Shown: positions 42,244 to 51,397, counted from the stretch's first letter. The stretch: DNA of 64,000 bases from Candidatus Lutacidiplasma silvani (GCA_022750295.1 JAKIVZ010000008.1:1-64000); one strand, 5' to 3'. The notes: generated by a model from the letters alone, not told the origin. Translations and numbers: made by a program.

Positions 42244-43041
42244 GTGGAGATCGCGGTCCTCGTCAAGCCGGTCCCGGACGCCGAGACCCGGCTCCGCCCG
42301 GACGCGAAAGGGCTCGCGCTCGACCCGGAGGGGGTCAAGTGGGTCCTCGCCGGGTACGACGAATCGGCGGTCGAGCAGGCGTTGCTCCTGAAGGAAGCGG
42401 CCCCCGGCACGACGGTCCGCGCGATCTCGTACGGACCTGTCGCCCGGGCCGAGGAGGTGCTCCGGTCCGCGCTCGCGCTCGGCTGCGATGCCGCAACCTC
42501 ACTCGAAGCTCCTCCCGAGGCTCCGACCGACGCCGTCTCGGTGGCCCGTGCCCTCGCGCTGGCCCTGACGAAGCACCCGGCGTCCCTCGTCCTCTGCGGG
42601 AAGCAGGCGGGCGACGACGAGGGGGGGATCGTCGGCCCCGCGGTGGCGGAGCTCCTCGGGCTCCCCGACCTCGGAGTCGCCACGAACGTTCGCTGGGATG
42701 GGGGACCGGGCGGACTCACGATGGAGCGGTCGGTGGAAGGCGGACTCGAGCAGGGTCGGACCGCCCTGCCGGCGCTCGTCGCCCTCCAGCAGGCGTGGAA
42801 CGACCCCCGGACCGCGAAGCTCCCGAATATCCTGAAATCCCGGAAGGCTCCGATCGAGCGGATCCCGGCCGCGGAGGTCGCCGCCGCGATGGCGCCGTCG
42901 GCCGCCACCGCCCCGCGACGACTCGGATTCCGGTTGCCCCCGCCCCGGACCGGGGCGAAGATGATCGAGTACAAGACCCCCGAAGAGGCGGCCGAGAAGC
43001 TCGTTCGGATCCTCCGCGAGGAAGCGAAGGTGTTCCCGTGA
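42244..43041 (+). CDS. etfB: Electron transfer flavoprotein, beta subunit
   Basis: A 265-residue protein that binds AMP and, with EtfA, carries electrons from acyl-CoA dehydrogenases. Features: VEIAVLVKPVPDAETRLRP at the start, the Asp/Glu-rich G-Y-D-E-S-A-V-E-Q-A-L, and the signature L-C-G-K-Q-A-G-D-D-E-G-G-I-V-G. GTG 42244 lies 14 bases after the dehydrogenase stop. Its TGA overlaps the GTG of etfA. Length is normal for the non-bifurcating type, although the group (bifurcating or not) cannot be proven from sequence alone. Confidence 0.94.
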   Translation: MEIAVLVKPVPDAETRLRPDAKGLALDPEGVKWVLAGYDESAVEQALLLKEAAPGTTVRAISYGPVARAEEVLRSALALGCDAATSLEAPPEAPTDAVSVARALALALTKHPASLVLCGKQAGDDEGGIVGPAVAELLGLPDLGVATNVRWDGGPGGLTMERSVEGGLEQGRTALPALVALQQAWNDPRTAKLPNILKSRKAPIERIPAAEVAAAMAPSAATAPRRLGFRLPPPRTGAKMIEYKTPEEAAEKLVRILREEAKVFP

Positions 43042-44012
43042 CCGGAGTGCTGGTCCTCCTCGAACGGCACGCGGGCGCCATCGCCGCGGCCAGCTGCGAA
43101 GCGGTGGGCGTCGCGCGGTCGATCGCGAACGGGGGCCCGGTGGTCGGCCTCCTCGTTGGCCCCGGAGGCGCGGCCGGGGCCACCGGGCTCGGCGTCGACC
43201 GGGTCCTCCTTGCCGAATCCCCGAACCTCGACCACCCCTCCGGGGCGCAACTGGCCGTTCTCCTCGCGGCGGCCGCCGACGCGGCGTCGTCGACGACGAT
43301 CGTCGTGCCGGGAACGGCGCGCGGACGGGATCTGGTCGGACGCGTGGCGGTCCGGTGGAACGCCTCCGCGGCCACCAATGTCACCGAGGTCGCGACGTCG
43401 GGATCGGGCGCGCTCCGGGTCACACGCCCCGTCTTCGGGGGTCGGGCGACCGAAGAGCTCGAGCTGCCCGGGCCGCGCCAGGTGCTCGCGCTGAAGCCCC
43501 ATGCGTTCTCCCCGCCCGCGACGTCCCCCGCCCCAACTCCGGTCGAGCCGCTCGCGCTGCCGGAGGGGCTCGCGAAGGCGCCCGCCCTCGACGTGCGTGG
43601 GTTCCAGCCGACCGTGGGCGGGAAGGGCCCTGAGCTCGGCGACGCCTCGATCGTGGTGTCGGGCGGACGCGGTGTCGGGACCCCGGAGAAGTTCCAGGTC
43701 GTCGAGGATCTCGCCGAGGCGTTCGGGGCCGCCGTCGGGGCGTCCCGGGCGGTGACCGACGCCGGATGGCGGCCCGCCTCGTACCAGGTCGGCCAGACCG
43801 GCAAGGCGGTCTCCCCGCAGCTCTACATCGCGGTCGGGATCTCGGGGGCGATCCAGCACATCGTCGGGATGGTCTCGTCGCGCGTCATCGTGGCCATCAA
43901 CTCCGACCCCCAGGCCCCGATCTTCCGCGTCGCCGATTACGGGATCGCCGGCGACCTGTTCGCGATCGTGCCGGCGCTCACCCAGGCCGTCCGAGCGGCC
44001 CGCAGCCACTAA
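43038..44012 (+). CDS. etfA: Electron transfer flavoprotein, alpha subunit
   Basis: A 324-residue protein. The C-terminal FAD domain has V-V-S-G-G-R-G-V-G-T-P-E-K-F, A-V-T-D-A-G-W, Y-Q-V-G-Q-T-G-K-A-V-S-P-Q-L-Y and I-S-G-A-I-Q-H-I-V-G-M, ending with I-N-S-D-P-Q-A-P-I-F, all hallmarks of EtfA. A Pro-rich linker (about residues 150-170) separates it from the N-terminal domain. No extra ferredoxin domain. GTG 43038 overlaps the etfB stop. The FixC-like oxidoreductase gene converges on it 6 bases downstream. Confidence 0.95.
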   Translation: MTGVLVLLERHAGAIAAASCEAVGVARSIANGGPVVGLLVGPGGAAGATGLGVDRVLLAESPNLDHPSGAQLAVLLAAAADAASSTTIVVPGTARGRDLVGRVAVRWNASAATNVTEVATSGSGALRVTRPVFGGRATEELELPGPRQVLALKPHAFSPPATSPAPTPVEPLALPEGLAKAPALDVRGFQPTVGGKGPELGDASIVVSGGRGVGTPEKFQVVEDLAEAFGAAVGASRAVTDAGWRPASYQVGQTGKAVSPQLYIAVGISGAIQHIVGMVSSRVIVAINSDPQAPIFRVADYGIAGDLFAIVPALTQAVRAARSH

Positions 44013-44018
44013 CGAGCG

Positions 44019-45320
44019 CTAGAGGTTCCGGCCGAGGTCGACGAGGTCGCGCGCGGTCGCCATCCACTTGAGCTTCGAGCGGCGGAACGCCTTCCAGGCG
44101 GTCCGGCGGGCCGGCTCCTTCGGGGCGCCGGTTTCCCCCATGAGGTCGTGCAGGAGGCCGAAGGCGAGCTCGGGGTACTCCCGGTAGAACCGAGGGTTCC
44201 ACTTGACTCGGTCGAGCCCCTCGAAGTCGCGGAAGTCGGCGATCACCCCGGAGGCGGCCAGCCGCCGGTCGTACGCGGCGAGGCGGGCCGACGACGCGTC
44301 GCCGGCCGCCTTCGCCTCGAGCGCCGTGTCGGCTGCCTGGAGGCCGGTCCGGACCGCGTAGTTCATCCCCTGGATGACGAGCCCGTTCGAGAACACGAAC
44401 CCGGCGGCATCCCCCGCGACCATCCAGCCGTCCCCGTGGAACGCCGCGGGCCGGCTCGCCCACCCGCCCGAGATCAGCTTCGCGCCGTACTCGACGAGCT
44501 CCGCCCCGTCGAGCCGACCGGCGATCTCCGGGTGGAGCTTGAACTTCTCGAGGAGGTCGTGCGACTGGACGTTGCGGCCGAACATCGAGGCGATGTTGAG
44601 GATGATCCCGAGGGAGACGGTGTCGCGGTTGGTGTAGAGGAACCCTCCGCCCATCACGCCGGGGGGGAAGATCCCCGAGACCCACTCCTCCGCGTGCCCC
44701 TCTCCGTCGCCGACGTTGAACCGGTCCTCGATCGTTCCCTTCGGGAGCCGGTACACCTCCTTCACGCCGAGCTCGGTCGCCCGGCCGTCGAGCCGGGGGT
44801 TCGGCCGGATCGGCGTGCCGAGCGCCAATCGGGAGTTCGCCCCGTCGGCGAGGATCGTCACCGGGGCCGTCATCGTCTCGCCGCCTTGGACGACGCCGTG
44901 GACCCGGCTCCCTTCCCAGTTCAACCGGTCCACCGGGACGGAGCTGACGAGCGTCGCCCCGGCGGCCTCGGCCTGCGCGGCGAGCCACTTGTCCGTCCGG
45001 GACCGAAGGACCGCATGGGCCACGTACGGCGGCGTCGCCCAACTCCGGTCCGAAAGGGAGAACGAGACGGCCCCCTCGGGGGTGAGGAATCCGAACCGCT
45101 TGCGGACGACGTGCCGCTCGACCGGCATCGTCTCCCACCAGTTGGGCAGGATCGCGTCGAGGTCGTGGCCCCAGAGGATTCCGCCGGAGAGGTTCTTCGT
45201 CCCCGGCTCGGCTCCCCGCTCGAGGAGGAGGACGTTCGCGCCCCCTTGGGCGAGCCGGATCGCCGCCGCCGACCCGGCCATTCCGGCGCCGACCACGATG
45301 ACATCGAAGTCGTCGGCCAT
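44019..45320 (-). CDS. fixC: FixC-type electron-transfer-flavoprotein:quinone oxidoreductase
   Basis: A 433-residue FAD protein of the geranylgeranyl-reductase/FixC superfamily. Rossmann motif: V-I-V-V-G-A-G-M-A-G-S-A-A-A, then L-L-E-R-G, the late FAD motif M-V-A-G-D-A-A-G-F-V-F-S-N-G-L-V, and G-G-I-L-W-G-H typical of FixC. It takes electrons from EtfAB to a membrane quinone. A FixX-type ferredoxin usually pairs with it, but none lies beside it. It converges with etfA, sharing regulatory neighbourhood only. A digeranylgeranyl-lipid reductase is the main alternative, less likely next to etfBA. Confidence 0.88.
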   Translation of the reverse strand: MADDFDVIVVGAGMAGSAAAIRLAQGGANVLLLERGAEPGTKNLSGGILWGHDLDAILPNWWETMPVERHVVRKRFGFLTPEGAVSFSLSDRSWATPPYVAHAVLRSRTDKWLAAQAEAAGATLVSSVPVDRLNWEGSRVHGVVQGGETMTAPVTILADGANSRLALGTPIRPNPRLDGRATELGVKEVYRLPKGTIEDRFNVGDGEGHAEEWVSGIFPPGVMGGGFLYTNRDTVSLGIILNIASMFGRNVQSHDLLEKFKLHPEIAGRLDGAELVEYGAKLISGGWASRPAAFHGDGWMVAGDAAGFVFSNGLVIQGMNYAVRTGLQAADTALEAKAAGDASSARLAAYDRRLAASGVIADFRDFEGLDRVKWNPRFYREYPELAFGLLHDLMGETGAPKEPARRTAWKAFRRSKLKWMATARDLVDLGRNL

Positions 45321-45396
45321 GTCCGGTCCCTTCGGGCGTACGGCTTCGCGGTCTTAACGTCGGGAGGCCGGGGTACCCGGCGGTTCCGCCGGCCCG

Positions 45397-46014
45397 TTAG
45401 TTGGAGCCGGAGCCGCGGCTCAAGTTCTGGGTCGCGTTCTCCACGAGCCGCTGGAACTCGAACGGCTTCGGGATCCCGTGCCAGGCCTCGTTGCCGATCG
45501 AGCGGCCGGTGCCGCCCTCGGAGGAGACGGTGACGCTGCCGTACCCGAGGATCCGCTGGCCGAACGACTGGTGAACGTCCACCCCGCGAACCTGCGCGAC
45601 CGGGATCTCGTCGAAGTCGCGGCCGAAGATCCCCTTCTGGCGAATGACCCGATTCGAGCTGACCGCGTACACCGTGCTGATCCAGCGGAGGAACCGAACC
45701 AGGATCCAGAGCAGGACGATGAGGGTGAACAAGACCGCGAAGATCAGGAGGTAGGTCCCGCCGGGGTGCGTTCCGCCGAAGTTCGGGAGGTCGCTGAGCG
45801 CCCGAGTGAGCCCCGGGACGGGCGGCCAGGAGTAGGTTACCGTCAGGGCCGCGTAGTCGAAAATGAGTGCGAGGATCAGCCAGATCACCGGGCCGGGGAA
45901 GTAGTACAGTTTCGTCGAGCGGGTCTCGCGCAGAAGCGTCTCGCTGTCCGCGAGGTAGGTCGCCTTCAGGAGCTTCGGCATCGTCCGGGGCGGAGCGGCG
46001 GGCGACACGGCCAT
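45397..46014 (-). CDS. Membrane protein with bacterial-PH (bPH2/DUF304-like) domain
   Basis: A 205-residue protein. Two membrane helices at about residues 38-60 and 85-110 precede a PH-like domain: T-V-Y-A-V-S-S-N-R-V-I-R-Q-K-G-I-F-G-R, D-F-D-E-I-P-V-A-Q-V-R-G-V-D-V, and Y-G-S-V-T-V-S-S-E-G-G. This order is standard for the family. ATG 46014 is close to the transcript start predicted from a TTTATTTG box near 46036-46043. Function in this family is poorly known; lipid or stress-related membrane roles have been suggested. Confidence 0.8.
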   Translation of the reverse strand: MAVSPAAPPRTMPKLLKATYLADSETLLRETRSTKLYYFPGPVIWLILALIFDYAALTVTYSWPPVPGLTRALSDLPNFGGTHPGGTYLLIFAVLFTLIVLLWILVRFLRWISTVYAVSSNRVIRQKGIFGRDFDEIPVAQVRGVDVHQSFGQRILGYGSVTVSSEGGTGRSIGNEAWHGIPKPFEFQRLVENATQNLSRGSGSN

Positions 46015-46168
46015 GGCCGACGGTGCCTCCCCACGCAAATAAACCCTCGTTCTCGACGGAAACCCGTCGACGGGAGTCGTGACCGGCCCCCCGGCGCGGG
46101 TGCCGCCCGCGACCCAGGCCCGCGTTCGGGCATCGGCCCAAATACCCCGCGCCTCTCCTCGACCCCCG

Positions 46169-47026
46169 ATGGGCATCACCGACTGCCACGTCCACATCAA
46201 CCCAATCTGGCAGATGCACCCGGCGGCGCGCGCGCTCGTAGGGCATTCGGGCGCCGGCGAGGAACTCGAGGCGCACGCCCGGTCTCCGGAGAAGTTCCTG
46301 CGCTACCTCGACCGGTGTGGGGTCGAGCGGGCCGTCCTGGTCAATTACGTGGCGCCCGAGATCGTCGGGTACACGACGGAAGCGAACGAGTTCGTTTCCG
46401 CGTACTGCCACGCCGATCCCCGCCGCCTCGTCGCGATCGGTTCCGTCCTCCCCTCGCACGCCGACCCGGCGGCCGAAGTGGAGCGACTGGTGCAGAAGCT
46501 CGGCATCCGGGGGCTGAAGATTCACCCCCCGCACCAACTGTTCGCGCCCAACGACTACGTGCACGGCCACGCGCCCGGCCTTCGTGCGATCTACGCCACA
46601 TGCGAGCGGCTCGGGATCCCCGTGATCGTCCACACGGGTACCTCGGTGTTCCCGGGGGCCCGGAATCGGTTCGCCGATCCGATGCTGGTCGAGGACGTGG
46701 CGATCGATTTTCCGAAGCTCACGATCGTGCTCGCGCACGGGGGCCGCCCGCTCTGGATGGACCACGCGACCTTCCTGGTCCGCCGGTTCCCGAACGTGTT
46801 CCTCGAGTTGTCCAGCGTTCCGCCGGCGAAGCTGCTCGAGTACTTTCCAACCCTTCCGAAGCTCGCCGACAAGGCGCTCTTCGGGAGCGACTGGCCGGGA
46901 CCCGGCGTGAAGGACATCGCCGAGAATCTCGCCGGGTTCCGCGCCCTTCCGATGCCGTCCGAGGCGAAAACTCGAATCTTGGAGGAGAACCCGCTCCGCG
47001 TCTTCCCGACGACACCCCCCACGTGA
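46169..47026 (+). CDS. Amidohydrolase family protein (TIM-barrel, COG2159-type)
   Basis: A 285-residue metal-dependent hydrolase or decarboxylase. Metal ligands: D-C-H-V-H-I-N at the N-terminus, L-K-I-H-P-P and I-V-H-T-G-T for the second His, a further H-G-G, and the active Asp in F-G-S-D-W-P-G. This spacing fits the amidohydrolase 2 (ACMSD-like) group. ATG 46169 is at the transcript start predicted from an A-rich box near 46140. Neighbouring aIF1A follows within 26 bases. Substrate unknown. Confidence 0.87.
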   Translation: MGITDCHVHINPIWQMHPAARALVGHSGAGEELEAHARSPEKFLRYLDRCGVERAVLVNYVAPEIVGYTTEANEFVSAYCHADPRRLVAIGSVLPSHADPAAEVERLVQKLGIRGLKIHPPHQLFAPNDYVHGHAPGLRAIYATCERLGIPVIVHTGTSVFPGARNRFADPMLVEDVAIDFPKLTIVLAHGGRPLWMDHATFLVRRFPNVFLELSSVPPAKLLEYFPTLPKLADKALFGSDWPGPGVKDIAENLAGFRALPMPSEAKTRILEENPLRVFPTTPPT

Positions 47027-47051
47027 AATACCCCGAACCGCTCCTTCCGAC

Positions 47052-47486
47052 GTGCCCGACACCGAATCCCCCGACCCCGCGGCCGCCAGCGCGGCGCCCG
47101 AGGTCCCCGAGACGCCCACGAGCGTGGTCGTCGTCGAGGGAGGGGAGGAGCTCGGCCGACTTCCGATGCCCCGGCGGGCACGGGGTGAGATCTTCGGGGT
47201 CGCGAGCCAACTGCTCGGGGCCGCCCGGATCCGGGTGATGTGCGAGGACAACCTGTCCCGGATGGGACGAATCACCGGGAAGATGAAGAAGAAAATGTGG
47301 ATCCGGGAGGGCGACCTTCTCATCCTCCGTCCCTGGGGATTCCAGGAAGGAAAGGCGGACATCCTGTTCCGCTACAGTCGTACGCAGGCAACGTACCTCG
47401 CCCGGCGAAACCTCCTCCCCGCCTCGGTCGACGTTTTCTCGAACATCGAGACCCCCTCGTCGACCGACACTCCTCCCGCCGCGTAG
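47052..47486 (+). CDS. eif1A: Translation initiation factor aIF1A
   Basis: A 144-residue protein. Core OB-fold is unmistakable: L-G-R-L-P-M-P-R-R-A-R-G-E-I-F-G-V-A, then L-L-G-A-A-R-I-R-V-M-C, I-T-G-K-M-K-K-K-M-W-I, E-G-D-L-L-I-L-R-P-W and A-D-I-L-F-R-Y-S-R-T-Q. The N-terminal 30 residues and C-terminal 20 are disordered (Pro/Ser/Thr/Ala). It assists start-codon selection on the 30S subunit. GTG 47052 is preferred, consistent with a transcript starting just after an AT-rich GAAATACC element at about 47025-47032. Confidence 0.95.
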   Translation: MPDTESPDPAAASAAPEVPETPTSVVVVEGGEELGRLPMPRRARGEIFGVASQLLGAARIRVMCEDNLSRMGRITGKMKKKMWIREGDLLILRPWGFQEGKADILFRYSRTQATYLARRNLLPASVDVFSNIETPSSTDTPPAA

Positions 47487-47492
47487 GCGTCG

Positions 47493-48974
47493 ATGGCCGC
47501 CGTCGACGGCCCGCCACGGACGGCGCTCGAACTTGCGATCGCGGAGCGAAACGCCGTTGCCCTCGGCGTCACGGTCCAGCAATTGATGGAGAACGCCGGA
47601 CGGGTGGTCGCCGAGGAGGCCATCGCGCACGTTCCCGACCCGAACGGTCGGATCGTCGTGCTCGCCGGGGCCGGCAACAACGGGGGCGACGGGACCTCGG
47701 CGGTCCACTTTCTTCGGGCGGAGGGCCGCCACCCGGAGCTCTGGATGGTCGCCGGGACGGGCGGCATCCGATCGATCGCCGCCCGTCGCGCCTACGAGCG
47801 GATTGCGGGGGGGTCGGAGGTGCACGAAGGGGTACCGTCTCCCGGGGCCCTGGCGGCATCGGCGCTGATCGTCGACGCCATGCTCGGGACCGGCCACTCC
47901 GGCGGGCTTCGCGAGCCGTACCGGTCCGCCGTCGCGTCGGTGCGGGACGCCCGCGTGCCCGTTCTCTCCGTCGACCTGCCGACCGGCTCCGGGGGACCGG
48001 ACGGACTCCGGGCCGACTGGACGATCACGCTCTCGGCCCCGAAGGTCGGACTTCCTGGGGCGAACGGGGGAGGGGTGACCGTCCGGTCGATCGGGATCCC
48101 CGATGCCGCCTTCGACCGGACCGGACCGGGCGAGTACCTCGCGTACCCGAAGGCGACGGCTCGGGGTCGCCGGGCGAGGATTGCGGTCGTGGGCGGTGGC
48201 CCGTTCTCGGGCGCGCCGGCGCTCACCGCGCTCGCCGCCCTCCGCGCCGGGGCCGAACGGGCGACCGTCTACGCGCCCCGCCCGGCCGCCGATGCGATCC
48301 GAGCCCTCTCCCCGGACCTGGTCGTCGTCCCCTGCGGCGAGGGGCGACTCCGCCCGGGCGATATCCCCGTCCTCCTCGAGGCGATTCGCGGGACGCGGGT
48401 CGGGGCGGTCGCCGTCGGAATGGGTCTCGGCCGCGAACCCGATACGATCGAAGCGACCCGGACGTTGTTGTCGGAGCTTGCGGGGACGGTTCCTCTCCTC
48501 GTCGACGCCGATGCGCTCGATGCGCTTCCCGATACCCTCCCCGTTCGACCCGACGCCCCCATCGTGGCGACCCCGAACGCCGGAGAGTTCGCCCGGGTGT
48601 TCGCGCGGGATTCGTCCGGGTCGGGGGACGGGCCCCCGGGGGTCCTCTCGATGATCGCTCGAGCCCGGGGGCTCACCCTCGTCCGCAAGGGGGGCGACGA
48701 CACCATCGCGGGTCCCGACCGTGTGGTCCTCGCGGGGCCGCACTCCCGGTCGATGAACGTCGGCGGGTCGGGCGACGTGCTCGATGGCGTCATCGGCCGG
48801 CTCCTCGCGGAACCGTTGGACGGCTTCGGCGCCGCGCGCCTCGGGACGCACTGGCTGGGGGACGCGGGGCGGCTGGCCGCGGCGGAGTTGGCCGATGGAC
48901 TCCTCGCGACCGACCTGATCGCCGCGCTTCCGATTGCGCTCCGAGAGGGGCTGCGGCAGGCCCCGCTCGGCTGA
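47493..48974 (+). CDS. nnr: Bifunctional NAD(P)H-hydrate epimerase / ADP-dependent dehydratase
   Basis: Repairs hydrated NAD(P)H. The 493-residue protein is a fusion: the N-terminal YjeF_N epimerase (L-M-E-N-A-G-R, G-A-G-N-N-G-G-D-G, and the catalytic Asp in P-V-L-S-V-D-L-P-T-G) and the C-terminal ribokinase-like dehydratase (I-V-A-T-P-N-A-G-E-F, then V-R-K-G-G-D-D-T and N-V-G-G-S-G-D-V-L-D-G-V-I). Length and domain order match the archaeal/bacterial fusion. The start is 7 bases after aIF1A; it is convergent with bud32. Confidence 0.93.
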   Translation: MAAVDGPPRTALELAIAERNAVALGVTVQQLMENAGRVVAEEAIAHVPDPNGRIVVLAGAGNNGGDGTSAVHFLRAEGRHPELWMVAGTGGIRSIAARRAYERIAGGSEVHEGVPSPGALAASALIVDAMLGTGHSGGLREPYRSAVASVRDARVPVLSVDLPTGSGGPDGLRADWTITLSAPKVGLPGANGGGVTVRSIGIPDAAFDRTGPGEYLAYPKATARGRRARIAVVGGGPFSGAPALTALAALRAGAERATVYAPRPAADAIRALSPDLVVVPCGEGRLRPGDIPVLLEAIRGTRVGAVAVGMGLGREPDTIEATRTLLSELAGTVPLLVDADALDALPDTLPVRPDAPIVATPNAGEFARVFARDSSGSGDGPPGVLSMIARARGLTLVRKGGDDTIAGPDRVVLAGPHSRSMNVGGSGDVLDGVIGRLLAEPLDGFGAARLGTHWLGDAGRLAAAELADGLLATDLIAALPIALREGLRQAPLG

Positions 48975-48989
48975 CCGCGGACGGCCGAC

Positions 48990-49640
48990 TCAGGCGTACC
49001 GGACGCGACCCCGGATCTCTTTCGCGCGGGCCCGAACGGCGGCCGCCCCGGCGACGTTGCCGGCCTCGTATCCGACGAGGAACTCGGCGAGGAGCTCATC
49101 GCCCCTCGGGTGGAGCGAGTGCAGGTCCTCCTCGACAAGGTGGAGGTCGATCGCCAGCTCCTCGACGCCCGGGCTCCGGGACCCCATCGAGAGGTCGAGG
49201 AACGCGGCCGGCCCCCCCGGTCCCTCCGGGAACATCACGTTCGAGCTCGTCAGGTCGCCGTGCGAGATCCCTCCCGCATGGAGCCGGCCGAGCCCGTGTC
49301 CGAACGCGCGGAGGGTCGGGAGGAGCGGCCCCGGGTCGGCCGGGTGCTGCTCGAGGAGCTGCTTCAGCGTCGACCCGGAGAGCGCCTCCAGGATCATCCG
49401 ATGCTTGACGAGGTCCAGGTCGTACACGATCGGGGTCCGCACCCCGAGACGACGGGCGTCGACGAGGAGCCGCGCCTCGGTGCGGGTCCGCTCCTTCCGA
49501 AGCCGTTCGTCGAGCGATTTCGGACGATACGTCTTCGCTTCCCGGTCCTTCAGGTACGCCGGCCAGCCGAGCCACTCGACGGCGCGGATGGAGGCTTCCG
49601 CGCCGCGCGAGACGGCCCGGCCCTCGGTCGGTTCGGCCAC
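48990..49640 (-). CDS. bud32: KEOPS complex kinase Bud32
   Basis: Bud32 is the small atypical kinase/ATPase of KEOPS, needed for t6A37 tRNA modification. The 216-residue protein has Lys in P-A-Y-L-K-D-R, Glu-bearing helix, catalytic loop I-S-H-G-D-L-T-S-S-N-V, and metal motif F-L-D-L-S (DFG equivalent), followed by the characteristic D-L-H-L-V-E-E-D region. GTG 49640 is preferred; earlier codons fall in the agmatinase gene. Kae1 is not adjacent here (in many archaea it is fused or next to bud32). It lies 10 bases behind the agmatinase gene. Confidence 0.93.
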   Translation of the reverse strand: MAEPTEGRAVSRGAEASIRAVEWLGWPAYLKDREAKTYRPKSLDERLRKERTRTEARLLVDARRLGVRTPIVYDLDLVKHRMILEALSGSTLKQLLEQHPADPGPLLPTLRAFGHGLGRLHAGGISHGDLTSSNVMFPEGPGGPAAFLDLSMGSRSPGVEELAIDLHLVEEDLHSLHPRGDELLAEFLVGYEAGNVAGAAAVRARAKEIRGRVRYA

Positions 49641-49650
49641 GACGACCCCC

Positions 49651-50523
49651 CTACGGAACCCGGTGGCTCGCGACGCAGCGTACGATCGCTTCCCGGGCCA
49701 ACCGGGCCGCGAGGAGGCTCGTGTTCCCGGTGTCGTAGTGCGGAGAGACCTCCATGATGTCGAGCCCCGCGAGGCGGGGAGCGACGGCGCCGATCGCATG
49801 CTTGACGTCGCGCGGGGTCAGTCCGAATGGCTCGGGCGTGCCGGTTCCGCCCGCGTAGGCCGGATCGATCGCGTCGATATCGAGCGAGACGTAGACCCGC
49901 TCGGTCTTCAGCATCGAGAGCGCCTTCTTTACCGACGCCTCGATCCCGTCCTCCGCAACCTCGTGGGCCGTGATGTACGGCATCCCGATGGACCGGTTGT
50001 CCTCGATCTCCTCGCGCGAGACGGAACGGACCCCGAGGACGACGACGTTCTTGGCCCCGACCTTCTCGACGATCCGTCGGGACGAGCAGGCGTGGCTCCG
50101 GTCGTCGCCGAGGTAGCTCGCCCGGAAGTCCATGTGGGCGTCCAGGTAGAGGACCCCGATCGACGAGCCGTCCGGATACGCCTCGACGCACGGGGGGGAG
50201 CACGCGTGGTCGCCCCCCAGGACGATCGGGATCTTGCCGGCGGCGTAGATCGGTCGGACCTCCTCGCGCACGGAGGTGACCATGTCGCGGGCGAAGCCGA
50301 ACTCCTCGACGTTCCCGAGGTCGTGGATCGCAACTTCGGAGAGGTCGACGCCCGTCTCCAGGTCGTACGACTCGAAGTTCCACGAGTGTTGGCGGATCGA
50401 GTCCGGCCCGAACCGGGCCCCCGGTCGGAAGGAGGTGGTGCGGTCGAACGGAACTCCGAGAATGACGAAACGGGCGTCGTCGAACGTGGCCGACGCGTCG
50501 GCGAATCCCCCCGAATGCGGCAC
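49651..50523 (-). CDS. speB: Agmatinase (ureohydrolase family)
   Basis: Hydrolyses agmatine to putrescine and urea. The 290-residue protein has all Mn-binding motifs: L-G-G-D-H-A-C-S, L-D-A-H-M-D-F-R and S-L-D-I-D-A-I-D-P-A-Y-A-G-G-T-G-T-P-E-P, and a C-terminal L-D-I-M-E-V-S-P-H-Y-D. A TATA box (TGATATATCC on the minus strand, about 50540-50549) predicts a leaderless transcript starting near ATG 50523. Co-transcribed with bud32 downstream. Arginase or formiminoglutamase are possible but the length and motifs favour agmatinase. Confidence 0.9.
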   Translation of the reverse strand: MPHSGGFADASATFDDARFVILGVPFDRTTSFRPGARFGPDSIRQHSWNFESYDLETGVDLSEVAIHDLGNVEEFGFARDMVTSVREEVRPIYAAGKIPIVLGGDHACSPPCVEAYPDGSSIGVLYLDAHMDFRASYLGDDRSHACSSRRIVEKVGAKNVVVLGVRSVSREEIEDNRSIGMPYITAHEVAEDGIEASVKKALSMLKTERVYVSLDIDAIDPAYAGGTGTPEPFGLTPRDVKHAIGAVAPRLAGLDIMEVSPHYDTGNTSLLAARLAREAIVRCVASHRVP

Positions 50524-50611
50524 GGTGCTCCGACCGACGCTGGATATATCAGAGCGCGGGCGGCTCGAACGCCCTTATGCCGTCCGGGGGGTCGTCCAAG
50601 CGGGGACCCGG

Positions 50612-51397
50612 ATGGCGGCGGAGGAGCTGGTCGGACAGAAGCCCGATGGGGAGGGCGTCGAGATCCTCATCCTGCGGAATCCGAAGGTCAATGCCCTCAG
50701 TACCGCGCTCCTGACAGAGCTCGAGCACCGTCTCGACGCTCTCGAGTCGAACCCCGAAGTGCGCGCCGTCGTCGTGACGGGGGATGGCCAGTACTTCAGC
50801 GCCGGTGCCGACCTGAAGGAGATGGCGACCCTCGGGATGGACGATGCCCCGCGGATGGTCCGACGGGGCCAGGCGCTCTTCGAGCGGTTGCACGCGCTCC
50901 GCCCGCCGGTGATCGCGGCGGTCAACGGCCTCGCGCTCGGAGGCGGACTTGAACTCGCGCTCGCCTGCGACCTGCGGGTCGCCGGGGAGTCGGCGAAGCT
51001 GGGAGCCCCCGAGGCGAATTTCGGGCTTCTGCCGGCCTACGGAGGGACCCAGCGACTGGCCCGACTCCTAGGGAGCGCGAAGGCGATGGAATTGATCTTC
51101 ACCGGCGCGATGGTCGCTGGAACAGAGGCGGCCCGCATCGGGCTCGTCAACAAGGTCGTCCCCGCCGGCCAGGAGCTGCGCGCGGCCCGCGACCTCGCCC
51201 ATACGATCGCGCAGAAGGCGCCCAAGGCGATCGCCGGCGCGAAGCGCGCCATCCGACTCGGGGCGGACCGGTCGCTCGCCGATGGGCTCGCCCTTGAGGC
51301 CGAGGCGTTCGAGACTGAAGTGCTCGGGAGTTCCGACCTCGGCGAAGGGATCCTCGCGTTCGTCGAGCACCGTCCGCCTAAGTTCACGGGGACGTGA
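50612..51397 (+). CDS. Enoyl-CoA hydratase/isomerase
   Basis: A 261-residue crotonase. CoA and oxyanion-hole motifs: S-A-G-A-D-L-K-E-M and A-A-V-N-G-L-A-L-G-G-G-L-E-L-A-L-A-C-D. The catalytic Glu region is A-P-E-A-N-F-G-L-L-P, with the second Glu normally supplied by the G-G-G-L-E segment. It hydrates the product of the acyl-CoA dehydrogenase encoded directly downstream (overlap GTGA). ATG 50612 agrees with a CTTATG-like promoter element near 50572-50578. 3-Hydroxyacyl-CoA dehydrogenase is not nearby. Confidence 0.92.
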   Translation: MAAEELVGQKPDGEGVEILILRNPKVNALSTALLTELEHRLDALESNPEVRAVVVTGDGQYFSAGADLKEMATLGMDDAPRMVRRGQALFERLHALRPPVIAAVNGLALGGGLELALACDLRVAGESAKLGAPEANFGLLPAYGGTQRLARLLGSAKAMELIFTGAMVAGTEAARIGLVNKVVPAGQELRAARDLAHTIAQKAPKAIAGAKRAIRLGADRSLADGLALEAEAFETEVLGSSDLGEGILAFVEHRPPKFTGT

